Source: Sapria himalayana
Taxonomy: Eukaryota; Streptophyta; Magnoliopsida; Malpighiales; Rafflesiaceae
Direction: 5' to 3'
DNA: 64,000 bases
NCBI GenBank assembly: GCA_029783825.1
Contig: JAREIK010014525.1
Location: forward strand, 1 to 64,000
A program made the position numbers and the translations under genes. The notes under the pieces are model-generated. The model was given only the letters and a program-made list of their open reading frames with translations. It made no database searches and was not told the origin of the DNA. Shown piece after piece: positions 36,991-51,359 of this stretch (positions are counted from its first letter, which is position 1; every line of letters begins with the position of its first letter).

Positions 36991-37654
36991 TTTTAATTTC
37001 AATACTATTTTCAGATTTTAATTTATAATAAATGAAACTATAAATCTTTATAATAAATATTTCAATAATTTAATATTTTTATATCAAATTGGATAAAAAA
37101 TGAAACTATATATAATTTATAATAAATAAAAAATAAATTCATTTAATAACTTATTCTAATTCAATATTTTACATAATTGAAATGAAAAAATAATAAAATT
37201 TTATTATATCTTATTCATCAATGTATCTACCGATAATGCATAAAGTATAATATATTCATTCATTGACGTTGCTTTCTGTTCCTTTGCTCCTCCGATTACC
37301 ATTTTTCTAGTGTGACAAAGCTGTCCGAGTCACGTCACTTAATGTCTAGTGAAAAATCACATCACTTATACAAGCTTTGTATGAGGAACAATACGGTATC
37401 ATATCTGTAAGAAATTTAAACCAGTTAGTCAAATTAAAAAAAGTTATGTTTTGATAAAATATATAATTCTAGTGTATATATGTAAATATATACTAGCATT
37501 TCATGCGTAAATATATTACTACAGTAAATATACATAAAAACTATAGTATTATGTGTAAATATATATTTAGTACAAATATACTCAGTATATATGTACATAA
37601 AATACAACAGTATTATATGTACGTATATATTGACTTTATTCATACATATATACT

Positions 37655-38340
37655 GTATATGTTGCTGTTCCTGCTGCTCCCACTACTGCTCTTGCCCCTG
37701 CAGCTACTCCTGCTACTGCCACTGCCATTGTCCCTGACAATGCCATAGCTACTGCCGCTACTACTGATAATGCCACAGCTGATGCCGATGCTGCTAACAA
37801 TGCTACTGCTACCACTATTGCTACTACCGTCATTGTAGCTACCGGTGTCGCCACCTCTGCTGCCACCTCTGACGCCGCCGCCACTGCTACTATTCCCGCC
37901 GCCGCCACCGCCTCTGCTCCCACCGCTCTCACTGATGGGAATGCCACCACTTCTGCTGTTGTCTCTATCATCGCCGCTTCCGACACCTCCGTTAACGCTG
38001 CTGTCGCTGCCTTTGCTACTGCCTCTGCCACAACCACCGCTGTCATCACTGCCACTGCTGCTGCTACTGCTGATAATGCCACTACTACTACTACTGCCAA
38101 TGCCCCCATTGACAGTGTTTCCATTCCATGCCTCAATTACTGCAACTACAACTACCACCACTACCGATGCTGCTACAGCCACCGCCACTACCGCTGATGT
38201 CGACGATGCCGCGTCTACCATTGTTGCTGCTACTTCCGATGCTGCCACTGCTTCTGGTGCTACAACTGCTACCTCCGCTCCTGCTGTCGCCGCTGCCACC
38301 GTCGCCGCTGCCACCATCACTATTGCCGCCGCTACGGCTT
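37655..38340 (-). repeat. GC-rich trinucleotide block, longest copy (~690 bp)
   Basis: GCT/GCC/ACT/ACC-type triplets on the + strand, the longest of the six blocks in the window. It gives overlapping open frames of up to 226 codons on both strands (Ala/Val, Ser/Gly, Leu/Pro). Open frames on several strands at once, with no conserved start, argue against coding. Confidence 0.85.
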
Positions 38341-39104
38341 GTGATAATAGGCTTTTACATACTTATAATAGGCTAAAACTCTACCAAAAAAATTTGGAGA
38401 CACTCAAACATATTCACAGATATATAAAAATAGTTATTATAGACACGAACAAACACAAATTCAAGTTGAATGTAATACAGCTTCAAAAAAAGTTAATTAA
38501 ATAATTTACTATTTCTATATTAAATTGAATTAAAATAGAAACTATAAATGAAGATTTTTAATTAAACAAAAAAAATTATTAAATAACTTATTCTAATCTA
38601 ATTTTTAAATAACTAAAACAAACTATAAAACAAAATTATATTACATCTTATTAATCAATGTATCTACCGATTGTGCATAAAGTATAATCTATCAATGCAT
38701 TGACATTGCTTTCTCTCCTTTTGCTCATCCGATCACCAACTTTCTGCTGCAAAAAAACTATCCGAGTCACGGTGCATCATATCTGTTGAAAAATCCATTC
38801 ACTTATTCAAGCTTAGTAGGATAAACAATGCAGTACCATATCTGTAAAAAATTTATACCACTAAATCAAATCAAAATAAATAAAAAAAACTATATTTTGA
38901 TAAATATATATTACTACAGTAAATATGTACATATATACTAGCATTTCACTTGTACATATATTACTATAGTATATGTACATATAAACTACAGTGTTATGCG
39001 TGCATATATTTTAAATACATATATACTCAGTATATATGTACATAAAATACTATAGTATTATATGTACGTATATACTGACTATATAGGTACGTATATACTA
39101 CATT

Positions 39105-39464
39105 TGTTGCCATTGCTACTGCTCCCACTGTCACTGCCACTGCCACTACCATTGATGCCGATGCTGACAATGCTGCCACCGCCACCACCATTGCCACTAC
39201 TGCCGCTACTGAAGCCATTACCGCCAGCGGCGCTTATGCCGCCGCCACCTCCAATGCTGCCACTGCTGCTGATGCAGCTGCCGCCACTACTGCCACCACT
39301 ACCACCACTGCTGTCACCACTACCGCCACTGCTGCCACCACTGCCACCACCTCCACTGCTGTCATTGCCATCGCTGCAACCACTACCGTTACTGTTGCTG
39401 CCGCCTCTACTGCTATTGCTAGCGCCGTGACCATCGCCTCCACTGCTGCCACTGCTTCCACTAG
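39105..39464 (-). repeat. GC-rich trinucleotide block, second unit of element D
   Basis: About 360 bp of the same triplet family, with the AT-rich palindromic block beside it at 38,890-39,100. Confidence 0.85.
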
Positions 39465-39959
39465 TAAATATAGGCTTTTAAATACTTAAAATAGGCTAAA
39501 ACTCTACCCTAAAAATTTGGAGACACACAAAAATATTCACAGATATATAAAACAATTATTATAGACATGAACAAATACAAATTAATGTTTATTGTCATAC
39601 AGTTTCAACAAAAATCAAAAAGATGTCCATCAATTATGTTTAGAGAGAAAGAGAGTGCAAAAATAAAATGTTTTAGGAATAATAAAGATAAAATAAGCTA
39701 ACCCTCCTTTTGATAAAACTAAAATCAGTAAATATGGGACCCATGCATTGGAAGGACTATGACAATGTCTGAATACTTTGAATTAGAATTTTTTCATGTG
39801 TCTCAAATAATATGTCATGCAAAGATTAATAATTAGGTTAATTGAAAAAGCGAACAACAAAACGAGAATAGAAAAATTGAAACCAGCAAAAAAATATCAT
39901 AATTATTTGCTACACATAGACAAAAGTAAATAACATTTCAGAAATAATTCTCATATTAA

Positions 39960-41960
39960 ATCATCCTCATAATTTATAGGGAATGCTAGCCTCACCTACG
40001 AGGTTTTGCAGCTGGATCTCGGAATGCTATCTGTTTCACCAATGTCGCTAACTATGACTCTATATAGGACATCTACTATTGCATTACATTCTTAATTTCT
40101 TTCATCTCATCATCCATTTCTTTAATTTATTGCATTTCTTCTATCAAATTAGTATACTGCTCATCCTTCAGTTCTTTAATTTCATATATTTCTTCCTTCA
40201 AATGAGATATGTGCTCATCCTTCTTTTCTTTAATTTCATATATTTCTTTCTTCAATTGAGATATCTACTCATTTTTTCTTTTTCATTTCGGTCTCTATAA
40301 CTACTAAATGTTCATTTGTTTCCATTGCTTGTTGTTCAACCACCTCATCCACCATTGCTGAAATAGATGAATTAGAAGCATGACTGCTACATGAAAATGC
40401 CACTCCCTTTGAGTCGATTCCATAAACTCACTGCTTTTTATGGTCTCCAAATAAATAGAATCATAGTCACTTGGTTGAAGATCCATAAAACCCTCAACTT
40501 GTTGATGAGCAACTGTCACACGTTCCTCCATTAGGTCCTAATATAAAATAGAGAAAAATACTATTCTATATATACAAAAATAAAATAAATATTTTGCATT
40601 CCAAATAATTTTCAAAATGTATGGTAGTATTATAAAATAATATTAATATAACAAGTTCTTATAGCAATCATCTAAGACTTGTTATCAACAAACTGACAAT
40701 CCACTTTCTTCACATGCATCTTCCTGCAAATTTTATAAAAATTTGGATTTCGACTCAATTCTCCAGCCTAGAATATGTTTTTATTAAGTTGTTAAAAAAC
40801 AAATGATCAAAAAATTTAACAAAATTAATAAAACCATGGAGATTTGATTTATTGGACTATAAGGACAACCACTAAATATATAAATGTATAGAATTTTAAA
40901 ATTGTATCATATCTCGAGCTTGCTCAATGCTCGACTTTGACCCTCTTGTGTGTCAACAAATTTCTGTACCTAGTCCAGTTACCTTGCATAGTCGATTTTT
41001 GCTATCAATATTTGATTTTTTTCGTCACATCTGGTTCCTCCCAATACTTAAACCACTCGGGCTAGTCATCCTCGCATTATAAAATCAGGCGTTTATTTCA
41101 TATTCTTCAATTAATGGACAAAATGAGAATATTGTTGAGCAGCTTTGATCTTCCATAATGACTTAATATTTCCATTAAATTTGGGAACCCATGTGTACTA
41201 ATTTTATATATAAAAAATCACAGAAGAATTTATATTAACAACAAGAATGCAATTATTTACTACTTGAATAATAACCAACATAATAGTTAAGTAATTTGAT
41301 AATTATTTTTCAATGCTTTTGTCTTGTTATATTTACCTGAAAGTCATTAAAAAAAGACAATTTTTTCGATTCAAAAACTTCCTTCCAGGAGAAAGCTTTA
41401 GAATCAGTCATTTTCTTGAAATACTTTGTAATTATAGTAGAACACTTGTGAGATGGAATAAAACTATACAAATAAATAAATAACATTGAAAGCAAGCAAA
41501 TCATAACAATATAAATAAACCACTAATAAAAACATCAAATTTTTTTTTTCAAGTCATTTTTACATACTTCTTTTGCCTTCCATCTACAATCTAAATTTCT
41601 AACTTTGCACTGACTGTAGAGGAAGGCACAGCATTTAATGATGTCGTTGGTTTTGTAAATGGGTAAAGGTGTAAAATGTGGTGTAGAAGATAGAGATGGA
41701 TCAAAAGTGTGTATAGGAAGCATAATGGGTGGTGGGCTTACATCTGATAAAGGTGATTGTATAGGTCTAAATGATGGTGATGGTGATAGAAATGAAGATG
41801 GTGATTTTGATGTTGAAGTCTGGATATGGTATCTATGAGATGGTACTGATTCTGCAATATGATGTAACATACTAGATGAATTTGGTTCATTTCTATGTCC
41901 ATGTCCAGCTCCATCACTGCCATGTCGTTTAGGCACTATCTGCTGTAAAAAATAAAACAT
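39960..41960 (-). pseudogene. CACTA second ORF (Transposase_24-like), element D
   Basis: Read right to left. The N-terminal exon begins near 41,945 with a start codon that has become GTG, then PKRHGSDGAGHGHRNEPNSSSMLHH and a Pro/Ser/His-rich region (IQSPLSDVSPPPIMLP) to about 41,560. A second exon lies near 41,410-41,320 (SKAFSWKEVFESKKLSFFNDFQ). Further pieces are at about 41,170-40,900 and 40,800-40,680, and the terminal exon is at 40,531-40,160 with EERVTVAHQQVEGFMDLQP and IYLETI before a frameshift. The tail is a coiled coil lengthened by a 54-bp tandem repeat. In plant CACTA elements this gene lies downstream of TNP2, as it does here, about 120 bp after the TNP2 stop. Stops and frameshifts make it non-functional. 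Confidence 0.7.
40158..40280 (-). repeat. 54-bp in-frame tandem repeat in the coiled-coil tail
   Basis: CTCATCCTTC landmarks at 40,160 and 40,214 and a degraded third at 40,268 are 54 bp apart. In the sense direction the unit encodes an 18-residue coiled-coil segment resembling EISHLKEEIYEIKELKDE. Element C has between one and two units and element A about one, so the tail length varies between copies. Confidence 0.7.
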
Positions 41961-42079
41961 AGAACAAACAATAGAGATATGTTGAATAAGCATGCATTTT
42001 AGAATAAAACATACCAATAGATTTTAACAAAATATAAAAAGTCTTTGACAGTTTAATATTATAATAAAATTATAACAAT

Positions 42080-45000
42080 TTAATTATCGGCATCACTATC
42101 ATCCTCCAATGGATCTTCTGATATTTCATCTAATTCCGATAGAAGTTCGAACTCATCTTCATATAAAATTGATCATCTTTAATTTCTATTATGCCACCAT
42201 TTAAATCACATTAATTTTATAGATCTTCATCTACATTCATGATCTCAATATTATTTATGTCATCTTCCTGGAATGTCGGTGGAATATCTAAGTTTGTACT
42301 TCTTTATTGTAATGTTGGTATTTCAAATTTTGACCGAGTTTTAATTTTGCAAATCACCCACCAATCACTCTTATCACGCGATAAACTCAGATATGTATAA
42401 TAATATACTTGAGCAGCTTGAACTACCATAATAAATGTCTCATATTGATTATATCTATGTTTATGGTTTACATCCATTAGTTTTAATCCAAATGAATTTT
42501 TGTGTCCACATTTCGTGTAGGAAAAAACCACTCGTACTTAAATAATACAATCCTATTATTTTCGAGTCCAGGATACTCCAACTTAATAACTTCTTTGAGT
42601 TAACCATAATAATCAATCTCATCTGCACTATAACCTGTGCCTTTAATGCATACACCACGATTCATTGTTATTTTAAAAGAACCGTGTCTGATTGTATGAA
42701 ATTTTTATCCATTAACAAAATACCCATGATAGGTTGTCACATATCTAAATGGGCATTTACTTAGATTCTGAATGAAAATATTTGAATCTCCATTTGAAGG
42801 ATCAATTACCTGTGACATAAATATAAAATTTGATATTAACAAATAAAAGATACTAATAAATTAAAAAATTCAAAAATTTAAAACTTAATAATTCTAACAT
42901 AATGTTTGAACCAATTCGCAAATTCAGTTTCTAGCATATAATTGACATCATTGCTGGAAATCGCTGGTTACCTATTTTTTAACAACTCAACAAAAATACT
43001 TCACAAATATAAAAAGATAGAAAAATGTATATCAGTTTTTAATAATTCCTATTAAAGATAAAATTAAACTATGATTGAACCTGCAATCATTTTGTGTATA
43101 CATACTCAATATATGGTGCAACCTCTTCACAATTAAGTAAAACATAACTCTGGGTAGCTTTGTACGCTTCATTTATCATACAACTTTTTATTGCTCTTCC
43201 AAATGGTCTTCCAGAGTGCTTGAAGATAGATAGTATGTTCACAGAATAATTTTCTACCATCACATGACATTCATCATTCCGAGGAACATTTCTATTCTCT
43301 GTATTGACATGAGCCTCAAAATAATAAGAACAAAATGATAATGCTTCTTCTACTAAATATGCTTTGCAAATTGAACCTTCAACTTTTGCCTTGATTCTAA
43401 TATTCAATTTCAACTTACGAAGATACCTACAACCATATTGTTAGATTTCAATTATATTAAATTACAATATTACTTTATGTCCATGATAATAAAACGCAAT
43501 AAATTATATATATTTACCTCTCAAAAGGATACATCCACCTATATTGCACTGGCCTTGCTATCCTTGCTTCATAATGGACCGGCAAATGCTCAATTGAGTC
43601 ATAAAAATCTTAGTGAGAATATGCGTTCAAGCTTATAAATAATAAGTGGTAGGCCATTCTCCAGCCTCACCATGTTATCTATTTTGATTGTGGTTGCAGT
43701 TAGCTGTTTGAAAAACAAACTAAGTTCTGTAAGGACCTTCCAAACACTTAGGAGAAGTAATTCACGGAATACAATTGGTATTAATATCTGCATATATACA
43801 TGACAGTCATGACTTTTCATTCCAAATAACTTAAGATTCTTCAATCCACGCATCTACCCATATTTGACACATATCCATCAGAGAATTTCAAATTTTAACC
43901 CATTCACATAATATTTGTCTTGCCTTCTTATCAAGTGTGTAGCAAGCTTTAGGAAATCTTTCTGTTGCCTCATTCAGTTTAAATTCAGGACAGTGAGAGT
44001 AATCATTGAGATCTTGTCTTGATTTTAAAGTGTCTTTTGTTTTTCCATTTACATTACGGACAGTATTGAAAACATTATCAAACGTACTTTTTTATATATA
44101 CATTACATCTAAGTTATGATGAATTAAATTGGACTTCCAATAGGGCAAGTCACAAAATATACTATGTTTCCTCCAACCAATTATTTTGCCTATTGGTCCA
44201 TTACTTCTAGTAGCATCATTTTCAGTTGCCTTCTTCAAACCCAATCTCTGAATCTCTGTTATAATATCATCTCCTAAATGAACTATTGGTACAACTATCA
44301 TCACATTTATATATTTTTTGAAATGCAGTTCTATTTCTTCGAAATGGATGATTCTTAGGTAAAAACATATGATGGTTATCAAACCATGATTGTTTAGCAC
44401 TAAATTTGAGGGTAAATGCATCAATATTTTTCATGTAATATGAGCATGGGAATCATCCTACAGTACTCCAGCCATACAACACTGATCATGTAGAAAAGTC
44501 ACTTACCATCCACATAAGGGCTTCCCGCATAATGAAATTTTTCTTCTTTGAGATATCATATGTATCCATGCGAACATCACACAAATGATTTAACTCTGCA
44601 ATAAAAGGCTGTAAGAAAACATCTAGCATGTCTTACGGATTTTTTGGCTTTGGAACCAATATTGATAAAAACATATAATGCTCCTTCATACACAATCACT
44701 GAGGCAAGTTATAAGGTGTCACTATCACTTGACATGTTGAAAACTATTGTCCAGATTACCCAAATGGCTGAAATCCATTAATTCAAAGACCCAATCTCAC
44801 ATTTTGACTTTTAGATGCAAAATCTTGATGTATATAATTATATTTCTTCCAAGCAAGTGAATCTGGTGGATCACGCATTACCCCTTCTTAAACCTCATGC
44901 TCAGGATGCCACCTCTTAATATTTTATGTAGCATTTGATTTAATAGTCTCTGTAATCGAGGAATTAATGGAAAATAATACATCTTCTTAAATACAACCTT

Positions 45001-45675
45001 CAATTTTTGTCACGTATCTACAACATGATATGCCTTCTTAAATCGAGGATGATCATAAAACTAATAGCTAATTAAATCACTATCACCATCCCAATATAAG
45101 ATACATCCATTTAAATAATAATCAATTTTTTTGACTAGTAGACCCCTTCCTTGTAGTAACTTATTAGTGTTGTAAAAGTTGTTAGTGATCAAATTATTAT
45201 CCAGAACAATCTCATTTATCAGTTCTATCACCTGATCAAATAATTTTTCAAACATATGATTTTCTGACTTAATGCTCATAAGTCGAGCAACAAGTAACAA
45301 TTGCGAATGTGTTTTACAACCAGGCCACAACTCTTTATCTACAGCTTTAAGAATTTCATAAAATTTTCGAGCTTCAAGATTAGGTGGTTCATCCACGTAA
45401 TCCATATTGAAGTCAGCACCTGCAGCTTCCGTGATCATTCTATGGTATGTGTTTAATGATTATTCACCACAAGCAAACAATTCATTTCCCTCATTTTTGT
45501 CAATATTTTGAGCCTCTGTAGTTTTCCCATGATAAATCCAAATAAAATAATTTGGCACTAAGCCATATTTTTCCAAATGGTATCTTATAGTGTTTGCATC
45601 ACGAATAGGGATATTCTGACACTTATGATGAGTATATGTCCACTTTATTTTTCTCCATTCATCCATCTCGATTGA
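42080..45675 (-). pseudogene. CACTA TNP2-type transposase, full-length but disrupted
   Basis: Domains in order, in the sense direction. First is a Transpos_assoc N-terminus (45,666-45,480: the CQN...YHLEKYGLVPNYFIWIYHG signature). The TNP2 core follows (45,438-45,061: AAGADFNMDYVDEPPNLEARKF, ELWPGCKTHSQL), then Transposase_21 with its hallmark GWRKHSIFCDLPYWKSNL and HHNLDVMYI (44,240-44,095). A DUF4218 region comes next (43,853-43,090: LKLFGMKSHDCHVYMQ, TELSLFFKQL, VEGSICKAYLVEEA, YVLLNCEEV), then a DUF4216-like segment (42,660-42,310: GLKLMDVNH, QAAQVYYY) and an acidic C-terminus ending SDADN at 42,080. The family cuts and rejoins the element's TIRs in the nucleus. Several in-frame stops and frameshifts divide it, so it is dead. 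The start at 45,666 is the first Met before the conserved region. Confidence 0.9.
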
Positions 45676-46053
45676 CTACATACATAATTGATGAAAGTTT
45701 TAAGCCCACTCAAAAAATATTTATTCAACATTAATAAATCTTATGTACATCAACTGATGATCTAAACTCATTTTGCCATGTTTTCAAAAAATAATGCACA
45801 ATCATTATTTTGAATTAAACATTCTATTACTTCAAAATATACTAATAATTAAATAAAATTACTTACAGACGAATATTTTAAAATTAAATATCATGAATAT
45901 CAAGGCAATGCGTTTGTAGAATCTAGATGAATAGATAAAGCCATTTTTAGCACAATAAAGATTTATAGATATCACAGTAATACTAGATAAAGGGATCAAA
46001 ATACGATAATGCACAAGAAAGGAAAGCAAAAAATGACATTTAATGTTTGATGG
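45676..46053 (-). other. Leader/upstream stretch of TNP2, no gene
   Basis: AT-rich sequence without open frames of note. From about 45,940 it matches element C after the deletion junction (ACAGTAATACTAGATAAAG against 33,022 GGTAATACTAGATAAAG). It is probably untranslated leader or promoter of TNP2. Confidence 0.5.
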
Positions 46054-46057
46054 GTGA

Positions 46058-46096
<39 letters not shown>

Positions 46097-46320
46097 GGGA
46101 GAGAGAGGGGAAGAGAAATGGGGAGACGGGGGGAGGGAGAGAGAGAGAGGGAGATAGAGAAAAAGGAAGAGAGAGGGAGAGAAAGGGGGGAGAAAGAGAG
46201 ATAGAGAGAATAAGCAAGAAAGGAGAGCTAGAAAGAAAATAACAAGAGAGATAGGGTGACAATTAAAGAAAAAGAGGAATAGAGTGACAGAAAGAATTAG
46301 AGAGGGAGAGAGAGACACTT
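46054..46320 (-). repeat. GA/CT-rich tract upstream of TNP2
   Basis: A purine-rich tract on the + strand, ~390-650 bp upstream of the TNP2 start in sense orientation. It matches the tract in element C, which is longer. The Ser/Leu/Pro frames it gives are artefacts. Confidence 0.75.
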
Positions 46321-46499
46321 AGGGAGTGTAATGTTAGAATGAAAAATTATATAAAAGAAGATAAAATGTTAACTGTATAAACTTATCAAATATTACATCT
46401 TTTGTCATACATAAGTTCATATTTGAGCCTGAGGCCCAAGGGCTGGGATTAAGTATGACCCTTATTTGTATTATACCATATATGAGCCGAATCAACGAA

Positions 46500-46831
46500 C
46501 ACTCTCATGCTTTATACTTACATATTGTTGTATGTTATTATACATGTAATTATAAATATAGTTACATGTGATTATAAATATAGTTACACATATAGTTACA
46601 CATATAGTTATACTTATATTTATATATGTAGCTTTATTTATTTATTTATATAAATTTATATATTTATACATATAGTTATGTATAGGTATAGATATAGTAA
46701 AATATATTTTTGAATACTAATATATACAAATATATATTAAATATAAGTTTTAAATTATATATTTAAATATAGTTATGTATAAAGCTTTTATAGTAATACA
46801 TATAGTTAAAGACAATTATTTGTTCTTATAC
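46500..46831 (-). repeat. ATAGTTA-type repeat, left part in element D
   Basis: Less than one ~540 bp higher-order unit (landmark TTGTTGTATGTT at about 46,520), against about three in element C. It abuts the 3' side of the ARF1 retrocopy. Upstream of it, 46,400-46,510 is a unique stretch conserved in C at 33,560-33,680. Confidence 0.7.
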
Positions 46832-47732
<901 letters not shown>

Positions 47733-48280
47733 ATGTTTTTATACCTATAGTATACATATAAAAAAAAGAGTTATATAAAGTTAAAAATATAATTATATAT
47801 AGATATATTCATACAAGTAGTTATAAGTAGTTATATATAAATATATACAAAGATATAAATAAATATATAGATTTAATTATATGAATACATATATGTATAC
47901 ATAGATACAAATATATTTATATTTAATTATATATAGTGTTACTTAGTTATATAAATATTTATATATAGTTATACACATATAGTTATAAATATGTAAGTAG
48001 TTAAAGATATAGTCATATATAACATTTTTATAGGTATACATATAGTAAACTACAATTATATATAGTTATATATTATTATACATATGATATATGTTGTTAA
48101 AAATATAGTTATATGAAATTCCTCATATAGTGATAAAATATTATAAAGTTAAAAAAATAATTATATATAGTTATTAATATAGTTATAAAATTAGGTTACA
48201 TAGTTGCAAATATAGTTAAATATAACTATGAAGAGTTTTATATAGTATACAAATATATATAAATAGTTATCATATACTGT
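47733..48280 (-). repeat. ATAGTTA-type repeat, right part in element D
   Basis: Continues the repeat beyond the retrocopy. Up to 47,932 it matches the end of element C at 36,538; after that it continues with further ATATAGTTAT words to about 48,280. Confidence 0.7.
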
Positions 48281-50500
48281 AATAACAACACACTCTAAGA
48301 TGCCTAATTGAATTACACCACTATAGAGAAAGAACTTGTATAAACAATCTTTTATTTTGGCAAGTTAATAACATATTTACTGGGAACCAGTCATAGTATA
48401 TACTAAATATTTTATAATCAAAATATCATAGAAAATAAAGATATTAGGCCTAGATTGATTTGATAGATTTTACTATTACAATAGTTTGAACTAGAGATAT
48501 TAGATAAGAAATGTACATATAATCAAAATTGAAAATAGCTTATCCATACTAGAAAAGAAGATGAAGAGTTGTTGAAGAAGTTATTAGATAGATTTTTTTA
48601 TTTGGACAAATTATAGTATTGAATGAAAATGTAACTCAATGGTATGTAGTATTGAATGAACATTATCATTACAAGTAGTATTCAAATCAAATTATGAGGC
48701 AAAGTGTTATAGGTATGAGATTAGTAGTATTTTCCAATAGTGTCCCTTTTTGCTCGTGCTCTCATGAATTTGTAGAACATGATAATAATATTGTGCTTAA
48801 GTATTTGTTTTCTCAAAAATAATGTTGATATTTACATATATATGCATAAATATATATGTGCATATACACTGACCTACACACACACACACACTTATACATC
48901 CATATACAATACTATATATTATATATCACAAATCACATTTTTGTACTTGGATATATATTCACACATGTATCGACATTTTCAAAGTAGAGTGTATATACTT
49001 GTATGCATGCATATACTACTTAATACCCACACTAACACACACATATACCTATATACGCAATGTATTTTAATGTTACAAATGAAACTATTATAAATATGTG
49101 TGTGTGTGTGTGTGTATGAATGTATTTAAAATTTTATGATTTTGAAAATTTAATTAAAATAAAATATTATATATTGTACACAATTTATAAAATATTGTAA
49201 ATTCTTTATATTTAAAATAAATTTATGTGTGTGTGTGTGTGTGTGCACGTGGGTGTGTGTGTGTGAAGCATATTAATGCATAAAATAAAATCATGAATTA
49301 AATATATGACCTTCTATTTTATTCAAATAGTTGTTTTTTAAATATTTATAGTAAAATTACTATCATTATACTTATATAAATTAATGAAAATGGCTTATAT
49401 GTAAATTATGTTAAAAATTAAAATATTGGTCATAAATAGATAATATTGTTTTTGTTTTTTTATAAAATTTTTTTACTAAAATATTAATGTCATGATAAAT
49501 TTCTACCTATTATATATTATTATTAATAAATTTTTAGAAACTTTAAATTTCATGCAATTATGATGTAGTGCATATAAATACATGCATTTAATCTTTTGTA
49601 AAAAATCAAGTATTTCTTCAATTATGTTCAAACAAAACAGATTACCATAAAAATACATGAGTAAATTTTTCTGCAAGATATAATTTTTTTATTTTATTCA
49701 AAATATATATATTACCATATAAATATATGAATTTGTTTTTTTAAATAATGATTTTTAAATTTTTTTTAAAATTGAATACATGTCAATGTTTTTATTAGTA
49801 ATTAATAGATACATTTTAAATATTGTTTATATATAATAAATATAACATATTACATATTATGAGGTGCAAATTTTATTTTGTAAATAAATTTTATTTTGTA
49901 AATACATTTTATTTTTAAAGTTTTATCTTGGTAAATTGAAACTACAACACATATATATTTTATAAATTTTTTATAATATTTAGTACACTAACATATTGTT
50001 ATTAGTTTTGAAATTTACAACATGAATTTTAAAAAATAAACATTTTATTAAAAATCAATTTTAGTTAAATGATATTAAGTGAAACAAAAATACATATCCT
50101 AAACATATTCAATCATAGTGATTTATACAAACATATAAAAATACATTAAAAATACATTTAAAGTTTAAAAATTAAATTTAAGTTCCAAAAATTTATGGAA
50201 ATATACTAAATATTTATACATTATTAAAAATATATATATATATGAATCAGATGAATAATATGAGTGGATATTACGTTTCTGAAGCATGTAGTTATACATG
50301 TTGTAGATGTAGTTATATTTAGTTTTTAATGTAATTATATATATTTAGTCATATGGCTATGTATAGGTATTTATGTAGATAAATACATATATATAGTAAT
50401 ATGTTGACATGCATATTTTTAAATACATTTATATATAATTATATATAAATGTATAAATCTTTATACATTTAAGTTCATCAAATCATTAAGTGTATTTAAA
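48281..50500. other. AT-rich stretch without genes
   Basis: Very AT-rich DNA with microsatellites: a CA run at about 48,878-48,892, TG runs at 49,096-49,118 and 49,225-49,265. The 104-codon frame at 48,779-49,093 consists of His/Thr/Tyr/Ile repeats from these tracts and is not supported. From 50,230 some ATAGTTA-like words recur. I see no recognisable gene. Confidence 0.6.
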
Positions 50501-51359
50501 CATAACAATACATCAATATGCATGTGTGATATAATTTGAATTTATTATATAAATATATGTTACTATATCTATAACTATAATAATAGTATACATAAACAAA
50601 ATATGTATAAATATAACAACATATATATATATATATATATATATTTGTATGAAATTTATTGATGATATACACCTTGCTTTTATTGTTACATTTTGGAAAG
50701 TGACTTGTGTGAAGAAGTGGTTAGATGTAACAAAAAAAAACAAAAGATCACTCTCTGTCATTATTTTTGGCCAAACAGAGACTCTAGTTGGCAAAATAAG
50801 CTAAATATAGAAATGACATTGGATTAATCATATCTATGCTTGGAAAAATGCACCAAGTGCCTTGACATGGAGCTCACCTAGTGGCGCATCATCATCACAA
50901 TATTCCACAGTCTCTTAACATCAACTTCTTCCAAGGTCTCAAATATTCTGCAATGAAATTTGACAAATTCTATGTCAAAGAGAATGAGAGAGAGGTAAAA
51001 CTAATTCGATCTAACTAGTTTGATTAAAATTGAGTTTGATTTAATCTATTTATTCTAGTTTGATTGAATAAATATATCATTTTATTATTTTTTTAATGTT
51101 TGATTTTATTTTACTCCTATATAATACTTAAAGAAATCTGATTTCAATTTATATGGTACTATTTCTCATGAAATACTATGAAAAAATTATTAGAAATCTG
51201 AAGAAGATAGAGTCTATGAAATTCTATCTGAAATATATATACTAGAAAATTTTATATCAACCCCTTATGAGGAAGAAGCTAGAGTCTATGAAAAATGTAG
51301 AGCACATACTAGCACTTGAATTCATCTGAAATATGATATCTTAACAACTTAGTTTCAAT
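50501..51359. other. Unassigned AT-rich stretch before the copia relic
   Basis: Contains a TA run at 50,617-50,644. A 93-codon minus-strand frame (50,513-50,794) runs into that TA run and I do not recognise it. Around 50,840-50,960 there is less AT-rich sequence (ACATGGAGCTCACCTAGTGG) that might be a remnant of the retrotransposon leader or LTR, but no paired LTR is visible. Confidence 0.35.

Larger units (their letters stand above)
37000..39660 (-). repeat. Two tandem ~1.1 kb units in element D
   Basis: Unit nearest the end: tail 37,020-37,440, AT-rich palindromic block 37,450-37,650, GC-rich trinucleotide block 37,655-38,340, head to about 38,500. Second unit: tail 38,500-38,885, AT block 38,890-39,100, GC block 39,105-39,464, head to about 39,640. 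The order is the inverse of element A, as expected for the opposite strand. Long open frames here are trinucleotide artefacts. Confidence 0.85.

Noticed and set aside
37636..38320. 166- and 226-codon frames in the largest GC-rich block
   Set aside because: Same trinucleotide artefact; opposite-strand Leu/Pro frame of similar length is equally open.
40079..40300. 73-codon Phe/Leu-rich plus-strand frame
   Set aside because: Antisense of the coiled-coil tail and its 54-bp repeats in the CACTA second ORF.
50513..50794. 93-codon minus-strand frame beside the TA run
   Set aside because: Its C-terminal half is TA-run translation and the N-terminal half shows no recognisable motif.
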